Origin: Adiantum capillus-veneris
Taxonomy: Eukaryota; Streptophyta; Polypodiopsida; Polypodiales; Pteridaceae
DNA length: 64,000 nucleotides
Assembly: GCA_014529385.2 (NCBI GenBank)
Contig: CM043947.1
Coordinates: forward strand, 125,214,391-125,278,390
Direction of reading: 5' to 3'
Part shown: in pieces, positions 56,461 to 64,000 of the stretch
How positions within the stretch are numbered: the first letter of the stretch is position 1
Layout: every line of letters starts with the position of its first letter
The notes under the pieces: generated by a model
Databases searched by the model: none
The model's input: the letters and a program-made list of their open reading frames with translations, nothing else
What the model was told of the DNA's origin: nothing
Translations under genes and position numbers: made by a program

Positions 56461-59400
56461 GTGACCTATGAGACCGAGTTAGAATTGAAAATATGCTTTT
56501 GGAATTGTAATGGATACCCATGGAATGCGGGGGTTGGCATTGATGAACTAACAAGCAAAGCCGATGTTGTACTTCTTGTTGAAACTTGGGAGCATGATAC
56601 ACAAAGGATTAACGCCTTGGAGGATTACAATGTACATTCATTGATGTGGTCAAAGAATCTCAAGCAACGAAGAGGACAAGGAGGGTTAGCATGTATGGTT
56701 AAGAAAGGATTGGAAGATTTTGTATCAATTGTGAAAGATGACAAGTACAAACGTTATGTATGGCTGAAAATTATGACACCAAAAAGAGCACCCATTTTTG
56801 TAGCCGGTTGCTACATTCCTCATCATGATTCTCCCTTTTATGCTTGCATGGATAGAGATCAACCATTTTCTGATTTGGAAGAGGACATTGCTTATTTCAA
56901 AGGTGAAGGTGATGTTATTGTATTTGGGGATATGAATGCTCGCACAAAAACATTGCAACATGATACTCAACAATTTGATATGCCATACATTTTAAGGGAG
57001 TTGGAGGAAGTTCACTTGTATGATCGTACTTCAATGGATGAGAAAGAGCCGGATCACTATGGAAAGTTACTTTTACACATGTGTAATAGCACGGGTATGC
57101 TCATTGCCAATGGTGTATCTTTGTGGAGTGGAACCAATGGATTTACATGTAGGAGACATAATGGGGATAGTGTGATTGACTATATGCTACTCTCTGAAGC
57201 CATCATGTATCGCATAAAGAGTTTTATGTTTGGTCAATGGACCCCGGAATCCGACCATCGCACCTTATGTATTGACCTTTCATGTGGAGAAGCAACTAAG
57301 CATGATAATCTCAGCCAAAGGAAAGAGAAGTTATCACTATGTATGGATTTCAAACGGGCACCAATGTACATTGAAATGGTTGAGCAAAAATTATGGATGA
57401 CAAAGCTTCAATGTGATGCACCATTGGAAACTAAATGGGAAGCTTTCAAGAAAGCTATTTGTTCTTGTGCGGAAGAATTCTTTGCCATAAAGCATCTCCA
57501 TGGTATCAACAAAAATAGATCACGCAAAAGGTGGTTTGATAAAGAATGTCAAGATGCTCGAAAGTCCTTGATAAAGCTTGATGCAACTATGGACAAAGAC
57601 AACTATCAAAGTCATTTGCATACATACAAGGCATTGATTCAAAAGAAGAGAAGAAGATGGGAAGTAAACCAACAAGAATTTCAAGTCCAAGAAAAGGCAC
57701 ATGCATGTGGAAGATTTTGGAGAAACTTAAGAGGCAAGCCGGTTGAGAATTTTGGTAACTTGAGTCTAGTGGATATGTACACACATTGTAGGCAATTATA
57801 TGAGCAAGTAAATACTGAAAAAATGCCATTTTATGGTTCACTCCCATGTATGCCGTCTTTTTTTACTATTGAGGATGTATGCGGTGGGCTTGAAAAGTTG
57901 GCCACTCGCAAAGCGGGAGATCTTCAAGGTATCAAGCCGGAGATGATCAAATGGACGGGAGATTTTACCCATGAGTGGATGTGTGATATGTTCAACCTTG
58001 CACTTCAACATGGTATGCCTTATGATTGGAGTACTAATTGGGTTAAGCCTTTGCATAAAGGAGGGGATGTAAAGAATGTAAGCAACTACCGGACTATAAT
58101 GATTGGGTCTCTTATGGCAAAGTTGTTTGGGTGCATAATGGAGATGAAATTGAGTGATTGGGCTGAAGAGAATGACAAGCGTGCGAAGGGACAAGCGGGT
58201 TTTCGTCGATGCCATAGCACCATTGATCATCTTGTCACTCTTCGTGTTCTCATGGAGGAAAGCCGGTTGAAAGGCAAGCGATTGTATTGTTGTTTTGTGG
58301 ACTTTAAGAAAGCCTTTGATATGATTCCACGTAACAATTTGTGGAGAAGGATGGAAGAACTCCAAGTGCCAAGTGAGTTTATGCTTGTGGTTTCTCGAAT
58401 CTATGAGAAGGTGATTTGTCAATTGCGCATGGGAAGAGAAATTTCAGAAATTTTTGTAAGCACTATTGGGGTTAAACAAGGATGTCCATTGTCACCAACT
58501 CTCTTTGGTCTATGCATTGATCAATTGGAACAAATGGTACTTGACTTTATGCAAGAAGAAGGCATTGAAGAGGTCACTATTTGCAATGCGGTAATCATGC
58601 TTTTGTTGTATGCGGATGATGTAGTGCTTCTAGCACACACTTTAGAAGATGCACAAAAGCTTATGGTTGTCCTTGAGAACTTTTGCTTGCATAGTGGGCT
58701 GATTGTAAATGAATCCAAAACAAAGGTTATGCTTGTGAAAACCAACCATAAGGAGAAGCCATGCATTGTGTACAACAACGAGACACTTGAAGTTGTTGAG
58801 AGCTTTAAGTACCTTGGCCTTGAGGTTCCATCCAATCACAAGTGGCATGAATGTGCTATGCGTCATTTGGAAGCGGGAAAGAGAGCATATTATGCATTTG
58901 AGAACATGTGTAATGCGGGAAACATCAAGTGTTGGGTTCTCAAGAAGTATCTTTTTGATGCATTGGTGACACCGGTTCTTCTTTATGGAGTTGAAGTGTG
59001 GGGCGGGAGCATCTCAAAGTCTACTTGGAAAGAGTTTGAGAATGTCCAAAAGCGTTTTCTTACAAACTTTCTCCAAGTTAAGACACAAACACCATATATG
59101 CTCCTACTTCTTGAGTCGGGATCTCTTCCAATTGAGGTTATGGGCATGGAAAGGGTTGTGGAGTACATGATAAAGATGCGTCAAAACCCCTCACATCGAC
59201 TTCCTACAATTGCATGGGAAGCAAGCAAAAAAGTTCAAAAGACGCATAAAAGCAAGATCTTGAGCACGGGATGGATGCAAGACATAAAGAAGTGGTTTGG
59301 GAGATGGGATGCATTACACTTGCTACATGATGCTTCAATTGACTCTCAAGTGAATGAAGCTTTTCTACAACGCCAATGTATTACGGCTTGGGAGAAATCC

Positions 59401-59853
59401 GGTGGGTCACGCTTCATACATTACACCACCTATATTTCCCCCAACTACAAAACCATGTTCTTCGCTGAGAGAGGAAACCGTACTCACACTTACATGCTTG
59501 AGCCTATTCCCTTGTCCGCGATACGCACTATCGCAGCAATTCGGCTTAGCTCCCATTTCCTTCGATGTGAGATAGGGCGTTGGGGCAATGGAGAAGAGTC
59601 AAATCGATTGTGCACATTATGTTCACTGCAAGTTCGAGAGTCTGAGTACCACACACTACTAGAGTGCTCAGCTTTTGATCACATCCGAACTTTCTTCTCT
59701 CACATTTTCAGCCATAACTTAGACCTACACACTTTCCTCTCCCAGCCAAAGTGTGGGCTCTCCATTGCGACTCTCATCACTACAATTTTGGAGCATCAAG
59801 AGTCACTCATCAGCCATACACATACTACATCACATGTAACTTTGGTCCCATAG
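56461..59853 (+). CDS. LINE ORF2: endonuclease and reverse transcriptase
   Basis: 1,130 codons counted from GTG 56,461; the frame is open from the ORF1 stop. The AP-like endonuclease spans about residues 10-270: FWNCNG (N15), LLVETW, FGDMNART, VIDYMLL, SDH at 264-266. The RT spans about 500-800: NYRTIMIGS, GQAGFRRCHSTIDH, FVDFKKAFD, GVKQGCPLSPTLFGL, catalytic YADD at 717-720 and FKYLGLEV. A C-terminal zinc knuckle has C1051, C1054, H1064 and C1069. No RNase H is seen. All catalytic residues I can identify are intact. The enzyme would nick genomic DNA and prime cDNA synthesis on the LINE RNA. There is no ATG between the ORF1 stop and the FWN motif, so how it starts is unclear. Confidence 0.95.
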   Translation: MTYETELELKICFWNCNGYPWNAGVGIDELTSKADVVLLVETWEHDTQRINALEDYNVHSLMWSKNLKQRRGQGGLACMVKKGLEDFVSIVKDDKYKRYVWLKIMTPKRAPIFVAGCYIPHHDSPFYACMDRDQPFSDLEEDIAYFKGEGDVIVFGDMNARTKTLQHDTQQFDMPYILRELEEVHLYDRTSMDEKEPDHYGKLLLHMCNSTGMLIANGVSLWSGTNGFTCRRHNGDSVIDYMLLSEAIMYRIKSFMFGQWTPESDHRTLCIDLSCGEATKHDNLSQRKEKLSLCMDFKRAPMYIEMVEQKLWMTKLQCDAPLETKWEAFKKAICSCAEEFFAIKHLHGINKNRSRKRWFDKECQDARKSLIKLDATMDKDNYQSHLHTYKALIQKKRRRWEVNQQEFQVQEKAHACGRFWRNLRGKPVENFGNLSLVDMYTHCRQLYEQVNTEKMPFYGSLPCMPSFFTIEDVCGGLEKLATRKAGDLQGIKPEMIKWTGDFTHEWMCDMFNLALQHGMPYDWSTNWVKPLHKGGDVKNVSNYRTIMIGSLMAKLFGCIMEMKLSDWAEENDKRAKGQAGFRRCHSTIDHLVTLRVLMEESRLKGKRLYCCFVDFKKAFDMIPRNNLWRRMEELQVPSEFMLVVSRIYEKVICQLRMGREISEIFVSTIGVKQGCPLSPTLFGLCIDQLEQMVLDFMQEEGIEEVTICNAVIMLLLYADDVVLLAHTLEDAQKLMVVLENFCLHSGLIVNESKTKVMLVKTNHKEKPCIVYNNETLEVVESFKYLGLEVPSNHKWHECAMRHLEAGKRAYYAFENMCNAGNIKCWVLKKYLFDALVTPVLLYGVEVWGGSISKSTWKEFENVQKRFLTNFLQVKTQTPYMLLLLESGSLPIEVMGMERVVEYMIKMRQNPSHRLPTIAWEASKKVQKTHKSKILSTGWMQDIKKWFGRWDALHLLHDASIDSQVNEAFLQRQCITAWEKSGGSRFIHYTTYISPNYKTMFFAERGNRTHTYMLEPIPLSAIRTIAAIRLSSHFLRCEIGRWGNGEESNRLCTLCSLQVRESEYHTLLECSAFDHIRTFFSHIFSHNLDLHTFLSQPKCGLSIATLITTILEHQESLISHTHTTSHVTLVP

Positions 59854-59905
59854 GTCATATTTGACCTTCGAGGATGATCATAAAATCTATCTATCTATCT
59901 ATCCC

Positions 59906-60255
59906 CTACACAAACACACACACACACACACACACCGCTCTCTCTCTCTCTTTCCTACACACACACACATACATGATGTAGAGAGAGAGAGGGGGGTTGG
60001 GGGGGGGAAGATTTCCATAATACCTGCGCAGCAGGTTTCGGCCAACATCTGAGCACGCGCGTTGAAGGCAAAAATGGCCCCTGCACGCGGGTTCCATTTT
60101 TTTTCCCAAATTTTTAGTGTCGCTATGTGCGTTGATATACGTGTGGTAATGTCCGTCGATATAATCATATCGACGGCTATTTCGACGCGTATATCGACGG
60201 GGTAAAAGAACGTCAATATCCGCGTGGAAAGGTACGGGCATCGATATATAGGGCA
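59906..60255. other. microsatellites and a CGTCGATAT-rich hairpin region
   Basis: (CA)n and (CT)n tracts at 59,914-59,975 and a G-run near 60,000 are followed by 120 bp rich in CGTCGATAT or its complement. A perfect hairpin at 60,153-60,176 has arms CCGTCGATAT and ATATCGACGG and loop AATC. Confidence 0.8.
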
Positions 60256-61355
60256 TTGATAACTTTGGGTTATGTTGTAGTGATAGTTTTGTGGTATGAC
60301 CATAAAACTGCGTGGATCTCCCGTTTTCACTATAGCACTAGGCATGCATAAAGGAGCACAATTTTTTGGTATGACCACATATGTGATCACTATATCACAC
60401 AATACGTGTTGATGGTCATTTTTGGACACCTTCACACTTTTCTTTTTCAAGAAACACTATTTGCCAAGGGATAGTCACAAGGTTCTTTCCACCCTTTCAC
60501 CAAGGGGGTTGGTTTTGCAAGCTATACCCGGGGTTTGGATTGCCACCGCAACACCCAGGGTTATAAGTTTCATTTCTTTATCTTCACTAATCTCTAATTT
60601 TAGTGATTAGCAGGTCAAAGAAATTTTGATATGGTACGCTTACAGGTTGAGGGATATACCTGACTTCTGAGAAAGTATCAGGTAATTTTCCACTTCATTG
60701 TCTGTATATGTTTTTTTTTGTTTCTTTTCCTTTCCAATTACGTTTGATTAAGTTCTGTACAACGGATGTTTGAGCTAGAAGGCTTTCATCCAGCTTGCTC
60801 TTTAGCCATATGACAAGGTCATGTAAGAGCACAATATTTTGAGAAAATAGTGTTAGTTTCTCTCTTCCCTGTTCCTCAAGATACCGTGATGGGTTTGATT
60901 CTTGTTGAAATAGTACAGACCTACATGGTATGGTTTTGTTTGGCACATGTTGTCACAGGGGATACAACATGGTCTAAGAACTCAAGGAGTTTGGTTTAGC
61001 CAGAGTGGATCAATGATAATGAGGGTCCCTCTCACTCACGTCCTAGAGTGTTTGCAGCTACCTCCACACACAAGTACAACTTGTGCTTGATGGATGACAC
61101 TTTTCCTGCCGTCCTTCTTTGAGCCATATTCCACATGTGGAGAATATGAGTCTCTGGGATTGACATTGGCGCCTAATTCCTAATGATGTATGGCAACGAA
61201 GTCCCTACCTGCTGGTTACATCCGTTTATTAGACCATTTGGAGCACATCGTTTCAGGAACAATTTCATTGGCCAAAAATTGTCAAGTACTACGTACAGAC
61301 TTGTTGTGATTACAAGTGCTATGATTACAACCACATTAACGGAGGGTTGTTTCTA
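60256..61355 (+). other. family A interior fragment
   Basis: Homologous to 41.5-42.6 kb (GGGTTTGGATTGC...GCAACACCCAGGGTT) and to the block at 42.31-42.62 kb (GGCACATGTTGTCAC...GATACAACATGG). It ends at GGGTTGTTTCTA where the family G LTR begins. No gene. Confidence 0.7.
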
Positions 61356-61654
61356 TGTCATAAAATCTAATATCTAACCAACCCAAATAATATTCTCATA
61401 TTAAATTGATCACTTAATGTGGGAGAATAAACGGGAACAAGTGTTAAGATATAGATATGTGCTTATAGATCTATCTCAACACGGGGCCAATAGTAAAGGG
61501 GCCCAAATGGGAGATGGTCTATCAAGAGCAAGGTTAACCAATGGAGCATAAGACCTTAGGGTTAGCTTCATTGAAGACCTCCAATAATGTGTGTAAAAGT
61601 CCTTTGACCTTAGGTAAGCTAGGGATGAGCTTGAGGTGGGAACCCGGCCCAAGC

Positions 61655-61810
61655 TCGAGATGCTTGTCGTGCTTGAGGTGCTTGTCCTGCTTGAGGTGCT
61701 TGATTAAGATGCTTGAGGTGCTTGGCTGGCTCCATGCTTGAGGTGCTTGACTTGGTGCATGATTAAGGTGCTTGAGGTGCCTTGAGAAGCTTGCCTGAGA
61801 TGCTTGTGGG
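61655..61810 (+). repeat. short TGCTTGAGGTGCTTG repeats
   Basis: TGCTTG with GAGGTG or GAGATG repeats about ten times in 150 bp, a degenerate 12-15 bp minisatellite inside the LTR. Confidence 0.8.
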
Positions 61811-61909
61811 AACACCCCCTACTTCAAGTGCTTAGTCATGCTTGATGACTAAGGGGCTTGCTCATCCAAAGTCAAAAAGATCCCTACAAGGAGGGGGGCG
61901 AGCCTACAA

Positions 61910-61910
<1 letters not shown>

Positions 61911-61945
<35 letters not shown>

Positions 61946-61953
61946 TGAGAGAG

Positions 61954-61983
<30 letters not shown>
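61911..61983 (+). repeat. (G)34 run and (AC)n microsatellite
   Basis: Thirty-four consecutive G, then ATGAGAGAG, then (AC)n. The G run could form a quadruplex. Confidence 0.97.
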
Positions 61984-61984
<1 letters not shown>

Positions 61985-63004
61985 GGGAAGCCCCAGCTTG
62001 AAGAGGCAGCAAGGACACTTGTCAAGTTCCTCCTCATGTTGCCCTCATGGTGTGCCTGAAGCCTATTGGTTGGCCACCCAAGGGGTCCAATGATAATTTA
62101 GGATATTTAATTAATTGATTTTGCATTTATCAAGTCCTCTCTCTCAAAGGGGAAAGAGGGACACTTGTCCCAAGGCTACCCCTGTTGCTTGTAATGGCTC
62201 CTGCTTATGATTGGCTAGGCCTGGAAGGGTCCAATGAGCTTCAAGCATGAGCTACAAGGGGGGGTCGACCCAAGCAATCTAGGGGGGTGCTTAGGGGGTA
62301 TACTCACCCACACACACTCACAAACACTCTCATTGTGTGCTATGCAAAGTGCAAGAGCTCCCTCTCCAAGCAAGTAGAGGTTGAGAGCCTACACCAACAC
62401 TCTTGGCTATGGAGTGCAAATCCAACCAAGAGCCATGCTTCAATGCTTGAGCTTGTCATCTCCTTCTTCTTCATTACTATGCTATTATGTATGCTAGCTC
62501 AAGAGTTATGATAAGTGAGGAACTAGCTCTTTCTCGTATGAAATGTTTCTTCTTCCTCTTCCCTACCCTCATTCCCTGCTAGCTCTCTCCACCTTCGAAG
62601 GTGTTTGAGGTCTTGGGACTGAGGCTTGGTATAGTTAAAGCTTTCTTCAAGTTTAGGTTATGCTATGATGGTGATGCATGAAGCTTTCCATCTTCATTGC
62701 TTCACCTAGGTCACAAGGAACACAAAGAATGTATTGTAACAAGTCTCTCTTTATGGGAGAAATCATAATACAAATGCCTATTGGAGGGGGGACCGGCTCC
62801 ACATAAATCCCGTCCTCAACTGTTGTCATGTTCTCTAAATTCTCTCTCTTGCAAAAGTATTGTCTATGCCAAGTTAACTAATTGCTATGATTATGTTGCT
62901 ATCTTCAATTATGTCTACCTGCTATGCTCACAAAAATCATTTCTTGAAAGTATTCTCATTAAATTCCGCTACTCTCAAATTGAATAGGAAAATTCCATTA
63001 CATT

Positions 63005-63016
63005 GGTATCAGAGCA
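63005..63016 (+). other. family G primer-binding site (tRNA-iMet)
   Basis: TGGTATCAGAGC, 1 nt after the LTR end. Confidence 0.93.
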
Positions 63017-63416
63017 TTTGGTTTCTCTTTTCTTGCTTAAGAAGAGAGGTCCTTAAGTAGCCTATAAATGGTTGGTGTTGTTAATTATAATAGAGTAAGT
63101 GGAACTGGGATCTAATATCGGTTTTGTTAAGCCCACTATGTGGGGGATGGTGCACACCTCGGGAGCTTTGGACTTAATAATGGAGTCTTTTTAGACTTGC
63201 CTACGGCTTTACCATTATTGAGCCATAAGAAGTCCGAAAGGAGCTAGCCCTTGGCAACTCTGCTATGTTAGACCTACTCCTCTACTCTCTATAATTAACC
63301 ACTTTGAGCCGTGGGTGTAGATACTTAAGAGCCGATTTTCAAAGGCTAAGAGGAGTGGCAACTAAGGTTTTGTATTGCCAAAGCATACACTAAGTATAAA
63401 CCTAAATTTTGTTAAC
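63017..63416 (+). other. family G leader
   Basis: About 400 bp of untranslated leader between the primer site and the gag ATG. No gene. Confidence 0.6.
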
Positions 63417-64000
63417 ATGGCTGACAATAATCAAGAGAGTAGAATGAACATTGATAGCTTTGATTTTGCACATGAAGGTGCTAATGATGATGCTCCCATG
63501 TTTGTGAATTATCTCGTCACTAGGTTGCAACAAGCTATGAGCAACCCTGTTTTGCAAGTCGAAGTTACTCAACAACTTCGTGCTTATGGAATTTCCCTTC
63601 ATCTCCCAGAGGAGAGAGAGCTTAGGAGGCCTCTTGAAGAGACCCCCAAAAGAAGACTCTCTCCCATTCGAGAGGAGGAATCCAAAGAGAAAGAAAGCAA
63701 TGACAGTCTAAGTTCTTCTGAAGATGTGGCTCCACGAAGACGGCGGTCTAGACGATCGCCTACTCCTCCCAAGAGGAAAAGAGCAACCTATAGTCCTTCT
63801 CCTCATCACTCTCAAAGGCAAGAGAGGAAACAAAGGAAGAAAAGGGCTAGGAAGAGGTCACCCTCTTCTCCTTCTTCTTCACCTTCCTCCTCTTTCGATG
63901 AAAGTTCTGACTATTCTCCTAGAGAATACAAGAGGGGAGGACATCGCAAATCATTTCCTGCATGGCGAAGGTCACAAAAGCTAAAGAAGTTCAAGGAGGG
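63417..64000 (+). CDS. family G gypsy gag, N-terminal part (runs off window)
   Basis: ATG 63,417 opens MADNNQESRMNIDSFDF and stays open for 194 codons to the window edge. Residues 1-75 are a helical, acidic head (NYLVTRLQQAMSNPVLQVEV). Residues about 60-100 carry PEERELRRPLEETPKRR. Residues about 102-165 form an Arg/Ser/Pro-rich domain (RRRRSRRSPTPPKRKR, SPSSPSSSPSSS) resembling SR-type sequences. The last residues (KSFPAWRRSQKLKKFKEG) match the 26.7-kb pseudogene just before the capsid region. Gag would form the particle that packages element RNA. No lesion is visible in this part. Confidence 0.85.
   Translation, partial: MADNNQESRMNIDSFDFAHEGANDDAPMFVNYLVTRLQQAMSNPVLQVEVTQQLRAYGISLHLPEERELRRPLEETPKRRLSPIREEESKEKESNDSLSSSEDVAPRRRRSRRSPTPPKRKRATYSPSPHHSQRQERKQRKKRARKRSPSSPSSSPSSSFDESSDYSPREYKRGGHRKSFPAWRRSQKLKKFKE

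Larger units (their letters stand above)
55271..59905 (+). mobile_element. full-length LINE (non-LTR retrotransposon)
   Basis: About 230 bp of 5' leader, ORF1 (316 codons), one stop, ORF2 (1,130 codons) and a short 3' end finishing in AAAATCTATCTATCTATC. Both ORFs are fully open, and this is the only long intact coding unit in the window, so it is either young or under constraint. The 5' boundary abuts a CT microsatellite and no target duplication could be placed. ORF1 with an RNA-binding-type block, and ORF2 with endonuclease, RT and a C-terminal zinc knuckle, fit the L1-like group of plant LINEs. Clade assignment is inference. Confidence 0.92.
61356..63003 (+). repeat. family G gypsy 5' LTR
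   Basis: 1,648 bp from TGTCATAAAATC to TTCCATTACA, homologous to the minus-strand LTR at 15,608-17,240. It is followed by a primer site and gag. It contains a run of 34 G (61,911-61,944), an (AC)n tract (61,955-61,983) and a series of GAGGTGCTTG / GAGATGCTTG units near 61,655-61,805. The left 5-mer TTCTA would be the target duplication; the right copy lies outside the window. Confidence 0.85.

Noticed and set aside
57587-58866. Minus-strand frames up to 194 codons
   Set aside because: They lie antisense to the intact LINE ORF2 with no motifs of their own.
61849-62037. Poly-Pro and Cys/Val frames
   Set aside because: Translation of the (G)34 and (AC)n tracts.

Overview
This window is plant nuclear DNA made almost entirely of transposable elements. 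The evidence is: LTR retrotransposons primed by plant initiator-Met tRNA (TGGTATCAGAGC just inside three separate LTRs); one element with a tRNA-Asp-like primer site; Ty1/copia and Ty3/gypsy polyproteins with plant-type motifs; a two-ORF LINE; and long CT/AG, TA, GT and G microsatellites. No rRNA, tRNA, CRISPR or clearly functional host gene was found. The nested insertions and low gene density suggest a large plant genome. A fern or another early-diverging land plant is possible, but this is inference.

Layout. (1) 0-17 kb: an old host unit, apparently a decayed DNA transposon. It has TACCAAA-rich arrays at 0.7-1.5 and 13.65-14.4 kb and transposase-like coding remnants at 2.6-3.6 and 7.44-7.9 kb. 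It is split by a 3.3-kb AT-rich repeat unit (about 4.07-7.44 kb) and by a full Ty1/copia element (7,922-13,146, minus strand, target duplication TAGAA). (2) 15.6-23 kb: a minus-strand 1.63-kb gypsy LTR (family G), an inverted second copy of the 3.3-kb unit with a regular 152-bp tandem array, and a gypsy integrase fragment followed by a 1.19-kb LTR. (3) 23.2-27.1 kb: a minus-strand family G gag-pol pseudogene that has lost the catalytic centre of its reverse transcriptase. (4) 27.1-52.6 kb: a cluster of a short-LTR (about 176 bp), largely non-coding gypsy-like family ('family A'). Several copies are inverted or shuffled. One is interrupted by an 11.5-kb Tat/Athila-like element ('element B', 27,520-39,034) that has an integrase, a protease-like domain downstream of the integrase, a palindrome array, an internal duplicate of its polypurine tract and an extra 3' coiled-coil ORF. 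(5) 52.9-54.8 kb: possible exons of an unrecognised gene among CT/TA microsatellites. (6) 55.3-59.9 kb: a full-length LINE whose ORF1 and ORF2 are both open and are separated by one in-frame UAG. (7) 60.2-64 kb: more family A interior, then the 5' LTR, primer site and first 194 gag codons of a family G element that runs off the window.

How they relate: family G and family A share the initiator-Met primer site and the 'GAGGACGA ... purine tract' 3' end, so A may depend on gypsy proteins encoded elsewhere (inference). Inferred order of events: decayed DNA transposon first, then AT-rich units and the copia element, then family A copies, then element B inside A and family G inside A. The LINE is the best-preserved coding element.
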